From contig NC_034009.1 in the NCBI RefSeq assembly GCF_000346465.2, positions 25,651,983-25,715,982 on the forward strand: a stretch of DNA of 64,000 nucleotides, written 5' to 3'. Source of the stretch: Prunus persica (taxonomy: Eukaryota; Streptophyta; Magnoliopsida; Rosales; Rosaceae). The notes below the pieces were generated by a model, which was given only the letters and a program-made list of their open reading frames with translations, was not told the origin of the DNA and ran no database searches. Positions 38,927-49,903 of this stretch are shown here, one piece after another (the stretch's first letter is position 1; every line of letters starts with the position of its first letter). Made by a program: the position numbers and the translations under genes.

Positions 38927-40451
38927 GCTAAAGAAAGCCCTTGTACGGACTCAAGCAAGCACCACGAGCATTGAATGGCCACATAGACAAGTACTTCATC
39001 AATGCAGGCTTCAGGAGGAGCAAAAGCTACACTACTCTCTACACCAAAACTCAGGGTAACTCTGATATCTTGATTGTCTCTCTATATGTGGATGACCTCA
39101 TTTACACTAGAAACAATGAAGAAATAATTAAAGAATTCAAAAAAGATATGATGAAAATATTTTAGATGAGTGATTTTGGGTTGATGCACTACTTTTTGAG
39201 CATTGAAATAAACCAAGAAGAAGATGGAATCTTCATATGCCGGAAAAAAGTACACTGAGAATCTTTTGAAAAAGTTCAAAATGTACCGGTGCAAGACTGT
39301 AGCTACTCCACTTATCACCAATGAGAAATTAAGAAAGGAAGATGGATCAAGTAAAGCAGATGAATTCGTTTACAGAAGTCTCATTGGGAGCTTACTGTAC
39401 TTAACAACAACAAAACCCGACATTATGTACACGACGAGCTTACTATCATGATTTATGCAAAATTCAAGCCAAAATACACTATGGAGCAGCACAGAGAATA
39501 TTGAGATACTTGCAAGGCACAATTGACTATGGCATATAGTATAAGTCCACAAAAGATCCAAGACTATTTTGCTACACAGATAGTGATTGGGCTGGATCAG
39601 TGGATGGCATGAAAAGCACACCAGGCTATGCATTTACAATTGGATCAGGAATATTTTCATGGTCATCAATGAAACAATAGATTGTGGCTCAATCATTAGA
39701 TGAAGCCGAGTACGTAGCAACAGCAAGTTCAACATGCCAAGCTATTTGGCTTAGGAGAATATTTGAAGATATGGGAGGGTGCCAAACAGAAGCTACTGAA
39801 ATACTTTGTGAAAACAAGTCTGCTATAACAATGGCAAAGAATTCAGTGTTTCACAATAGGACAAAACATATCGCCATCAAGCATCACTTCTTTCGAGAAG
39901 TCTCAACAAACAAAGAAGTTGAACTCAAGTACTGCAAGATAGAGGAGCAAATTACAGACATCTTTACTTAGGCACTTCCAAGACCAAAATTTAAAATATT
40001 ACAAAACATGCTCGGAATCATACAAATGTACATTAAAGAAGAGTGTTAAACATTAATGCACATTTGGTGGGGATTTTTACAGGATAGCAGAATTTTCTAG
40101 AATAATTTAGAATGCAAAGTCGGTGGTTGTATACCCTAGACACTAGTCAATTGTAGCTAGTAGAAAGCTCTAGTAGAAACTACAATATGTGGCTGAAAAT
40201 GGCTTAGACAAAGTCGGTTACTGTACAAACCGACTTAACTAAGCAAAAAGCCAACTTAGATAGTCGGCTAGGATCACTATATATATAAGGTAGCAGCCCA
40301 TTTATGCAATCAAGAAAAGCTGAAAACTACCAGCTGCCTTGTACCCAACTAAGTCTCTAAAGCTTTGTAACTTCCTCCTCTATTCAAATAAAATTATCTT
40401 GTTAATCGTTGAAAAAGTTTTCTATTCCACATCAAGCTTTTATCCTAAACA
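38916..40451 (+). mobile_element. 5'-truncated Ty1/copia retrotransposon with 3' LTR
   Basis: The coding remains begin within the reverse transcriptase (YGLKQAPRA, then LYVDDLI with the YVDD catalytic motif). They continue through EFVYRSLIGSLLYLTTTKPD to the RNase H end (CYTDSDWAGSVDGMKSTPGY, LDEAEYVATASSTCQAIWL, KHIAIKHHFFRE). There are at least three stops or shifts (39163, 39450, 39679). A purine-rich stretch precedes the 3' LTR, which starts TGTTAAACATT at 40044 and ends CCTAAACA at 40451. A TATA-like CTATATATATAAGG lies at 40277-40290. The 5' LTR, gag and integrase are missing. Confidence 0.9.
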
Positions 40452-42420
40452 CTAAACCAACTATTCTCTAAACCTCTTCTCCCTCAGATTATTAGCAGAG
40501 TTAAATAGTGAAGGATGAGAAGAATATCAGAAATGAAGTTTCAATGATTGTGAGCTTCATTGAACTAACCATGTGTTTTAAATGCACAGTATTCAAAATC
40601 CTCTGCTTTGCCAACTACTCCTTGGAATCATCTCACCAGGATTTTTTTGGTTTTGGTCAACAATACCAGTATACCCACGCCAGTGTCTTTGAATCCTCTC
40701 ATGTCCTTTTCCCAGCAAATTGATAATCTTTTTTTTCGGGTTTTCTCTGTCTGAGTTCTCAACTCTATCCGCTCCACATTGATTTTGAAAGCATCAGCCT
40801 TAAAAATATAAACCCTGCTGCTACTAGGGTTGTTCCACTAACAGCAAACGGCTTTATCTCAAAGACTCAATCTAATAAAATATCTCAAATTATTATTAAG
40901 TGAAGGATAAAATAAAAGGGCCGTAAGTTTGATATACATTGTTGACGTATTTTCTAATAACTTATGTTTTTTTTAATTTTTAATTTTTATTTATTTATGA
41001 GTAGCTGTCTAACAAAGGACTTTGGACATGCATGGAATTTTTGTCCCTGCACTGCCGTTACTTCAAGTTCAACGTGAGAATGGCATATCATTAGAGTTGG
41101 AAACAAATAAAATGTGCTAACTAAACATAAAGATGAGAACAACCCAGCTCTTGATTTCGATTATGTAAGCCATTCAGCTGCTTTTTCAATCCTATTTGCT
41201 TTTCTAACACAAGGGTTTAGATGTTTGCATTGCCATGGGATGTCACCGTATGGCATACGCATAAGAAACCAATTGAATTAAGACTGAAAATACTAACAAT
41301 TATTGATGTAAGAAATCGTCATATAAGTAAGAATAACAATTGGTGACTCTAGTATTTTTGTTGAATTGATATTATATTTTATCTTTATTACTTTTTATAT
41401 TCTTCATTCATACTGCTCCATTGTTTTTATTTCGGAATAAAATAGGGAGGCTTTGCAAAAGGCCAAAGGAGAGAGAAATTTTTTAAAAGAAATCAAAATG
41501 GACAAAATTACTCTTATTTATTTTTGGATTTTTTAAGGAATTTTTTACATTTGTTTATCTTTGGTTTGAAAATTAAGAAGTTTTTTTATTTTTTTTATAA
41601 AAAGTTTTGGTTTTTTTCAAAAATGAAATTTTTTTTATGACTAAAACTTAAATTTACTAATAAAGTATGTACCCTAACTCAAATACCAATTTTCAAAGGA
41701 CTAAGGACGAGAGAGACACCTCTCATCTTTTGTACAAGACAATGCAAAAAGTTCCCACCAAAAGCGTTTATCTCAAATCAAAGACTGAAAATCTGACAAA
41801 ATTTCTTTAGATTACTAATTAATGGGTAAAAGGGCCTCCAGCATTGGATATCTGGACTTCTTTCTTTTTTGGTCACTAAGTTCAACTACAAAGTAACTGA
41901 GGTTAAAAGACTTAAAAGCCAAATAAAGACTTAAAAGCTTAAAAAGCAATAGTGCGAGTGAAGTGACTTTGGAGGTGAAACTGTAATTTGGCATATACAT
42001 TTTTCACCAACTAACATGGCACTAACTTAATTTGCCTTTGGAGCTCGATAAATTTAAGTCATTTATTTTAAGGTTTTTTTTATTGAGGGAAGTGATAATG
42101 TATTAAATTTATAAACACTATACCAATATTAAGACTCAAACACATGACCTTATTTGGAGGAGCAAGTCCTATGCATTTAAGTAACCTTTTTTGCAACACA
42201 AATAATTGATCGGGAGTTACAATATTTATTAAATTACAGGGCACACATTGGGCTTGCTTTTCACTCTCTTGGCACCAAAAAGCTAGAAGGCTGAAGGCCC
42301 ATTTCTTTCTGAGATGCTGTTTCCACACACAGCCAGTACTTCACTAATCACATTTCTTACTGTCCTGATGATCCACTTTCTGTTGGAAGTGACACCTTCT
42401 TGCTACATTCCGTATAGTTC
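40452..42420. other. Gene-free stretch with dispersed repeats
   Basis: About 40570-40720 is copied at 44450-44600. About 41525-41660 matches 18603-18750. The rest is AT-rich. No gene recognised. Confidence 0.5.
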
Positions 42421-44450
42421 TAATTAAGAAGCTACTCCTTAGCCACGATTCGGATGGCCGTCATCTTGATTCTGAGCTGTTGCTCTGTGCAGTGGAGGAC
42501 ATCATGCTTTGTACTAGCCACATCCCAAGTAATTGCTCATTTCTAACACATTGTCACTCTCAGCTTTTTTTTGTCTTTTCCTTTCTTGTTTCAGCACAAA
42601 ATAGAAATGATATGATATAGAATATGCTGCATATGTTTCATCACAAAATAGAAATCATTGGATTTAAGGAGAAGGGTATTGCTGGTTTCACCTTGCAGTA
42701 TCCTAGTTCATCACTCACACTACATAGCAGGTCATGACTTTTTAATCTGTTATTTTTTTTAATCAACTTGTTTTATCTGTTCTAATCATAATCTAGTTAG
42801 CCATTGATCTGCACTGCGCTTGCATTTTAGTGTTCTTTATAATTAAAAAATGTATGAACGGTAGAACACTTGTAATTAACATCATGACCTTCCATCCCAA
42901 GCTTTTCATCTCATCAAACACTTATTTTCAGGTTCTTGATGCCACTGAAAAAACTCATGTATGCAACATGGAATTTGGATCACAAGAGCCTCTCGAACAG
43001 ACCTTCTGTAAAATTTCGCACTAGGTAATTCAACTTCTATCTCGATTTTTCTCTTATTCATCAGGAAGATACCAGTTAATACGATCTATTTGTTAACATA
43101 ATTTGCAAATGCTGCGATTAAGGAAGTCTACACTCAAGGACAATGTTTTTGTTTGATTTGCTTGGAAATTATAAGTGGGGTGCAAAAGTGGCATTAGTAC
43201 TTGCATCTTTTGTAGCAAGTTATGGCGAATTTAGGCTCCTAATGCAGCTGAACTCTAGTAGCCCCTCAATATCAGTCGCAATGCCCAAGCAATTGCCTGC
43301 TGATTCGAGTCCTTTAAAGCCTCGATTTAAGGCCTTGAGTTTGTTAGTCAATGCAATGGTGGATGTAACCAAGTGTATCATCAAGTTTGAGAAACTGCCG
43401 CTTTCACATGTGGAGCTGGATGATGAGACAAAGGCTGTTACAAAGTCTCAAATCTATATTGCTGTTTACTGGATCATTAGAGGCATCTTGATATGCTCTT
43501 CTCAAATCACAGATTCAACAGCCATGAAATCTGAGCAGGTTCATGTTCCTTCCCTTTGATCAGCCAATTAAAATATGCTGAACTTCTGATTAAATATTGT
43601 TTACAAGATTTACTTTGCTTAACTGCTTGAATTTGTGTTCTAACTTACGTTTACGCTACCTGAAATGCTGATATATACTTAACATCTACCAAATGAATTT
43701 GCCTTAAACTGTTATACTGATGAAGGAATTATTTCTAATTGAAGTATTCAGATTCAACAATAATTGCATCATGGGAGCTCTTAAGTTTGGTGTATCAGCT
43801 GCGCAGCATTTACAGTGACCTCAGACAGCAGGTGGAAGTGTGCCATCAACAAACAGGTTACTGGTCATGTTTATCTATGGATTGAGCAAACTCTTGCAGC
43901 ACTTGCCATTTACCAGGACATTTTTGGCATAACGCTGTTGGATATCTTCAAGGAGACCCAAGTGAACAACCAAGAGGTTATTCGCTTGTTGTTTGCCTTG
44001 AGGGATGACTTGCCATTCAAGGATTGCTCCTCACAAGCAAAGGCATGTTTAAATATCCTATCCTGATCAGAGGGTATCTTCTAAATATTCCAAGTACTAG
44101 ATGCATCAAACATAAAACAATTAAGAAATTGGGATGCAAAAGTACCAATTGTGCTACTTACTCCGCTTAGCCATGGTACATCTAATATGATATTAAAAAT
44201 TAGAACAGCCTAATTTACCATCAGTAAGTATTACCTCGTCTGATCCCCTTATTTTCGGCAGAACTACATATCTAGAGTGCCAAAATTGAAACTAGTTTTG
44301 ACCCTTTTAACAAATGTAAGTTCTACTGGTTTACAATCTCGCTTGGATTTGTTAATAGCTAGGTGTCTCTGATCTGAAGAACAAAGTAGTAATACTCATG
44401 ATCTCAAAGCCAGAGCTTCTTTCAATAGAGGAATCACTCTTTCTGGTATA
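42420..44450 (+). pseudogene. Sieve element occlusion (SEO / forisome-like) pseudogene
   Basis: SEO proteins form the P-protein filaments that plug phloem sieve tubes. Exon-like pieces in order: SDGRHLDSELLLCAVEDIML (about 42450-42510); VLDATEKTHVCN...EQTFCKIS (42932-43022); FDLLGNYKWGAKVALVLASF and YGEFRLLMQL with VDVTKCIIKFEKLPL and YWIIRG (43122-43538); IIASWELLSLVYQLRSIYSD (43751-43854); LLDIFKETQVNNQEVIRLLF and ALRDDLPFKDCSSQAK (about 43905-44043); SDLKNKVVILMISKPELLSI (about 44362-44450). Stops occur at 43020-43022 (TAG ending the second piece) and 43119-43121. The rest of the gene, including the C-terminal thioredoxin-like half, is missing where a 150-bp dispersed repeat begins. Confidence 0.82.
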
Positions 44451-44600
44451 TGTTTTAAATGTACATCATTCAAAATCCTCTGTTTTGCCAACTACTCCTC
44501 GGAATCATCTCAACAGGATTTTTTGTTTTTGATCAACAATACCAGTATATGCACGCCAGAGTCTTTGAATCCTCTCAAGTCCTTTCCCCAGCCTAATTCG
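44450..44600. repeat. 150-bp dispersed repeat, second copy (first at 40570-40720)
   Basis: Both copies share TTCAAAATCCTCTG, TTTGCCAACTACTCCT and TTTGAATCCTCTCA in order. It lies exactly between the end of the SEO pseudogene and the start of the PPO fragment. Confidence 0.85.
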
Positions 44601-44826
44601 ACGTGGTATCGGAATGATGATGCTGAGTAGCTGGCCGGGAAGGACAAATCGGAGTTTGCGGGGAGTTTCATCGACTTGCCGCATAAGGAGAAGACGGATA
44701 TAAAGACGAATCTGATGCTGAGTATAACGAAGCTGTTGGGGGAATTGGATGCTGAAAAATGGACCGTTGGAGGAGGCGGGACGACGTTTAAGGTAGAGGT
44801 GCGCGGGAGGGGGGGTGGGTCTTCGA
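44600..44826 (+). pseudogene. PPO C-terminal domain fragment, plus strand
   Basis: The plus-strand reading DKSEFAGSFIDLPHKEKTDI and NLMLSITKLLGELDAEKW matches the end domain of plant PPOs (GSFxxxPHKxxK...ITELLEDLGAE type). One stop (TAG) lies before it. It ends at the assembly gap. Confidence 0.75.
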
Positions 44827-44933
44827 NNNNNNNNNNNNNNNNNNNNNNNNNNNNNNNNNNNNNNNNNNNNNNNNNNNNNNNNNNNNNNNNNNNNNNNNNN
44901 NNNNNNNNNNNNNNNNNNNNNNNNNNNNNNNNN
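44827..44933. other. Assembly gap, 107 N
   Basis: Unknown bases. The two sides are inverted copies of the same PPO C-terminal segment, so the gap sits at the centre of a palindrome-like structure. Frames that cross it are meaningless. Confidence 1.
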
Positions 44934-45720
44934 GATTCAGCATCCATTCCTCCAACAGCTTCGTTATACTCAGCATCAGATTCGTCTTAATTCTTCTGCT
45001 TATGCGTCAAGTGGATGAAACTCCCCGTAAACTCCGACTTGTTCTTCCCTCCCAGCGACTCTGCATCATCATTCACATACCACGTCGAACTTCACCGTCT
45101 CGTTCCCGGTAAATTCAATCTCTTTGATCACCAGCACCGCATACTGCGCCGCCTTCTCCGCCGTCGTCCGCTTCGTCGTGACCGCCTGGCCACCTAAACG
45201 CTGATTGTGTCGGTGAACGTCCCCGGGAACGTCGTGGTCAGATCAGCAGAGGAAACCGTCGCCTTTCTCTTGTTCGACGTCAGCCACCAGCGAGTCTCGA
45301 ACCTTGACGCTCACTTCTTCTCGTCATAGAACAAGACCTCGATGAAAATCTCCTTCCAAAAGGGTAGAGAGAAGGTGGGGTCCCCGATGAACTCCCCCTG
45401 ATCTTCTCGTAGAAGTTTTGGGGCGGTGAAGGTGTTTGGGGAGAGAAGTTGCGGTGGTGGTGGAGCGAAGGCCAGTGATGGTGGCAGTTGGAGGTAGGGG
45501 AGAGAGAGCCATATGGCTGAACTTAATGCAGAATTGATAATCTTTTGTTTTTTCCTTTTGGGTCGAATGCAATGCAGAAATGATACTCGAGGGTCCTTGT
45601 TTTATAGTGTATACTGGCTGGCCCAAAACATTGTACTTGCATTTCGAAGTTAAAGAAGAAGAAATTAAGCAGCGAACACTAATTAATTTGATGGTTTGCA
45701 AAAGACGTTGTTTTGAAAAG
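44934..45720 (-). pseudogene. PPO deletion derivative: promoter, transit peptide, core scrap and C-terminus
   Basis: Read leftward: promoter-like DNA shared with modules 0 and 8 (to about 45720), the start MALSPLPPTATITGLRSTTT at about 45513, a short EKI-G-FIGDPTF-LPF scrap (45360-45410), then a LVLYDEKK-like segment and the C-terminal domain (VSSADLTTTFPGTFTDTISV, then TAEKAAQYAVLVIKEIEF and GKNKSEFTGSFIHL). The whole tyrosinase core with both copper sites is missing. Confidence 0.78.
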
Positions 45721-47032
45721 AGATTTAAAAGTATTTTAATACGAAAAAATAAAATTACAAAGAGAAGCCACGCGGCGGGGCAGCTAGAACCAAAGCATAT
45801 GCATTAGGGTTTATATTCATTGATGGTTTTTTTTTGTTTTTGTTTTTACTTTTACTATTTTGCACTGTTCCTTAGCGTTGCATAATAATGCACCTACTGC
45901 ATTACCTCAAACAGTAAAAAAAACAAAAACGAAAAGAGAGAGAAGATATGATGCTTTGCATAATTGGCAATTTGGCAGGGAAAAACACGTTTTGATTGAC
46001 TATGGAAGTCAGAAATCTTGTCACAAGGGGTTTTAGTGTAAAGGTTTAAATGTCAAAATGGTCTCTTTATTTTACCTCATCTGTCAATTTAATTCCCGTG
46101 TTATCAATTTGAATAATTTGATCCATGTGTTTGTTTATGTTAGTCAATGTGGTCTTTTCGTTCAAATTTTGTTAAATCTATTAGTAAAAACATTAAATTA
46201 ATAATGGAATAAAAGTTTTAAAAATCTAGGACATTCACGCGAACACCACATACACTGTAAAATCCATAACCATCTTGAATTCTCGTTGCCGTTCACACCT
46301 AAACCACCCTCGAATTCGATTGTCACAATAACAGTGAGTAAAAACAAAACAAGTAGATGGCGGCACCACCACATAGCAATGGCAATATCACCCCGACGGC
46401 GGCAGCAAGGGAGAAGATGGGGTTGAGGGTTTGGGGGAGATTGAGTTGGAAACTTAGGGTTGGAGGAGAAAACAAATTTTTTTTGAAGTTTTAGAAGTAA
46501 AGTATCGGGTGGTGGGTTTGGGGGGATACACTGGGTATTTTTAAATTTAAATTTCTTTAAGACTTGGTCAAATTTCACTGAGTCAAAACGATTTCGTTTT
46601 GTCTAGGTTGTTTATAAAAAATAAAAAAAAGACAAATGTGCTGCACGCAGCACATCACCTTCTCTTTCAGCCACTCTGTCGAGCACCTGGTGTGCAGCTC
46701 TAAGAGGTCGCACAAACCTTGTACGAGATTTTTAAATTTAAAATATTACACACCTGCATATATTAATTATTAGCAAGAGTACAAACATCCCTAGGATCCT
46801 TTGCATTATATATTAATATTTAATAAGGTCTTAGTCCATCTTAATTGTATTATATATTCCTTTATCTAAGTTTTACTAATTAAGAGTGAAAGGGGCATGG
46901 AAAAAAGAATATTTCTACTACATTGTAAATAAATACCTTATTTAAGAAAGTAAAGACGCAAAGTCAAAGTGCATGTGATATGTAATAGTGTCACGTGAAG
47001 GACCAGAATCCACAAAACTTTTTGTGTTTTTA
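45720..47032. other. Gene-free stretch
   Basis: 45720-46000 is PPO upstream-like DNA (shared with 34150-34290 and 35360-35410). From 46030 to 46600 the sequence looks like a worn transposon end (GTCTCTTTATTTTACC start) without a matching second end. The rest is AT-rich with nothing recognised. Confidence 0.4.
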
Positions 47033-47169
47033 GGGCTCGTTTGGTACACAGGACTGTCTTGGCATGGACTATGCTTAGGGACTGACTTGGCTTGGCTTGG
47101 CTTGGTCTAAGTTAGATAACACTTATCCTGCGTTTGGTGTATGCTTGGACTAGGACTATAATTTTTTTA

Positions 47170-47506
47170 TTTTTTCAAAAATATCTATATATATGTATAT
47201 ATGTATTTTATAATATATATAATATATATGTATATACATGTATATAAGTATATTATAATAATATTATATATTTTAAATAATATAAACGTACATACATATA
47301 TATAAGTGTATATAGGTGTATATATGTATATTATAATATACATGGGTATAATACATATATACATATATTTATATATATATATATGTATGTATATTATAAT
47401 ATATAATATATATATATGGGTATGTTATAATAATAATAATAATAATAATATACATGTATATATGTGTATATATATATATATATATTATATATGTATGTAT
47501 ATATAC

Positions 47507-47537
<31 letters not shown>

Positions 47538-47835
47538 TACAAAATACATATGTATATATAATATATGTATATATATTATATATTATAATATACGTATATA
47601 TATATACGTATATATACATGGGTATAATACATATACATATACATATGTATATTATAATAGATAATATATATGGGTATGTTATAATAATAATATACATGTA
47701 TATACGTGTATATATGTATATTATAATATATATATATATACATATAGTATAAATATATAATGTATATGTCTATATACGTGTGTATATGTATATTATAATA
47801 CATGCATGGGTATAATATATACACATATATGTATA
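47170..47835. repeat. AT-rich (TATATG/TAATA) complex microsatellite, left block
   Basis: Long runs of TA, GTATAT and TAATAA mixtures, with recurring TATTATAATATA and GGGTATAATA blocks. Long open frames rich in Tyr and Ile here are composition artefacts. Confidence 0.95.
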
Positions 47836-47845
47836 TATACTTATA

Positions 47846-48247
47846 CAGTCCCCTTCTATTGAGGGATCCCTCAAATAATTTTATTTGAGGGACGCCCTTT
47901 AGGGTACCCTACAATTCTTTTCCCAATAATCGAAACCATCTATTTTTTAGGTATTCATTCATAGATCATCCTTACAAAAAATTAGACAAATCGGAAACCG
48001 TTTCGACATCCAATTGTGTCTTACAAAATCAATGAACACGGTGCTTTAAGAAAAGTACTAAATTTTCAATAACTCAATTGAGTGGTCACATGATATCGGA
48101 TTCAAGTGATTTTTTGTAGAGATGATCTTTGAATGAGTATCTACAAAATAGACGGTTTGGATTAGTGAAATACAATCCGGAGTGGGGCCTACAAGGGGTG
48201 TCCCTCAAATAAGCTTATTTGAGGGATCCCTCAATGGAAGCTCTCTG
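47846..48247. mobile_element. Nested MITE (MULE-like), 402 bp, 10-bp target duplication
   Basis: TIRs are about 45 bp. The left begins CAGTCCCCTTCTATTGAGGG and the right, reversed, begins CAGAGAGCTTCCATTGAGGG. Both continue into ATCCCTCAAATAA and TTATTTGAGGGAC. TATACTTATA flanks both sides (47836-47845 and 48248-48257), although in this TA-rich DNA a few bases may match by chance. Confidence 0.8.
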
Positions 48248-48257
48248 TATACTTATA

Positions 48258-48740
48258 TATATGTATTATAATAATATATATTACATATATACATGCATGC
48301 TATTATTATAATATTAATATGCATGTGTATATGGGTATATTATAATAATAATATACGTGTATATATCTATATGTATTTATATATTATATATGTATATATA
48401 TGTGTTTATATATACATGTATATACGTGTATATATGTACATTAATATATAATATAATATATATTACATATATACATGTATACATGTATGCTATTATTATA
48501 ATATTACTATGTATGTGTATATGAGTATATTATAATAATAATATATGTGTATATATCTATATGTATTTATATATATTATATATGTATATATGTGTATATA
48601 TATACTTGTATATGTGTATATATATACTTGTATATGTGTATATACATGTATATGTACATTATAGTATATGTGTATGTAATAATAATAATAATAGTAATAT
48701 ATGTTATTAGTATTACAATATAATATATGCATCTCATACA
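48258..48740. repeat. AT-rich microsatellite, right block, with a tandem duplication of about 190 bp
   Basis: The block near 48285-48400 (TGCTATTATTATAATATTA and GTGTATATATCTATATGTAT) is repeated at 48478-48590 with small changes. This is a higher-order duplication within the TA-rich DNA. Confidence 0.8.
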
Positions 48741-48923
48741 TTGGTAAACATAGGACTAGCTAATCCTCCCTTTTTACATGGGATTAGTAATCCCCTCCTA
48801 AGGAGGTGTTTTTGGTGGGCCCGGTATTAGCAATCCCATCTAAGACTAGAATTAAATGAAACAAACGTGGTACTAAATTTAATCCAAGCCAGTCCAAGCC
48901 AAGCCTGTGTACCAAACGACCCC

Positions 48924-48989
48924 TTAAGGAATTATGTGTAGGAGTACACGGAATAGAGATCATCCCAAAAAAAAAACCAACGACTGATT

Positions 48990-49042
<53 letters not shown>

Positions 49043-49903
49043 TAAGAATGTCATAAATGGAATGCCGTGCTTTGCTTAGTCACATGCATCCTATCATTTC
49101 CATGTCTACATATCCACTCACTCTTGCTTTTTTTCCCTCGCCGGTCAATTACAACACATGCTCTATAAGTTTATTCTGCTGCTTGCATATGCGAACCACG
49201 CCATTTTAGGATCCGACTTTTGAACAAGTGTTCGCATAATAGAGTTGTAGGGACCACAACTAGGAAATTAGGAAACAGGATTACTTTCCTTGCAAGCCTT
49301 ACCTTTCACCAGATCAATTTCAAAAATTGTTTTTCCCTTTATTTTCAAGAAAACAAAAAACAAAAAGGAGAGGTTCTATCTAGAATAATGGACTCTCTTA
49401 CTTCAACAAATCGGATTAACTAAAAATTGGACCGGACCTGGAAAAAAAACCAATTGCAAAGTAGTAGGATGGCTTTGCGGAGCTTGTCTCTCTTGAGGAG
49501 CCTTAGTTGAGGAACTTAAATGAGGATATATTGCAGTCGTTGCATAAAATTGGATGGTTAGATTAAAAGAGTAACTTAAGTTGCAATCGGGTTATCTTCA
49601 ACCCGAAATAAAGACTCAAAGCTTGACAAATCCCGATGAAACACAGCTGGCTCTTCGTTGAGCTTGGACGAGATTTGAGGCACACTCATCCAATTTTTTT
49701 CTTGACCTGCCTTGGTCGTATAGTCAATGACATCATCTGAAGCTCAACTCGCCCAATTTTTCTCAACTCACATTGGGAAGTGCATTACTAGTAAGTGATT
49801 ATGAACTTTTTGTAGTTTTTAGTCAGAATTTGGTTTTGGAATGTTTATGAATGCTCGCCTCTGTGGGTTATCCAAGGGCGTGTTTCAGCTTTTCTTTGGT
49901 TCC
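48924..49903. other. Gene-free stretch with GA microsatellite
   Basis: A (GA)n run of about 23 units lies at 48994-49040. A stretch near 49480-49580 resembles the reverse complement of about 62745-62830. No gene seen. Confidence 0.5.

Larger units (their letters stand above)
47033..48923. mobile_element. PIF/Harbinger-type non-autonomous element, 1.9 kb, with AT microsatellite core
   Basis: Terminal inverted repeats start GGGCTCGTTTGGTACACAGG (left) and, on the reverse, GGGTCGTTTGGTACACAGG (right). Both are followed by CTTGG-rich subterminal DNA. TTA flanks both ends (47030-47032 and 48924-48926), the usual Harbinger target. No transposase is present. Most of the interior is TA-rich microsatellite or minisatellite plus a second nested element. 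Confidence 0.82.

Noticed and set aside
44510..45018. Frames crossing the N-run
   Set aside because: The unknown bases make the translation meaningless; only the PPO-like parts on each side were kept.
46020..46620. Possible MULE or MITE starting near 46030
   Set aside because: I could not find a matching inverted end or flanking duplication.
47306..47824. Long open frames rich in Tyr and Ile on both strands
   Set aside because: They are the TA-rich microsatellite translated; no start context, codon bias or similarity.
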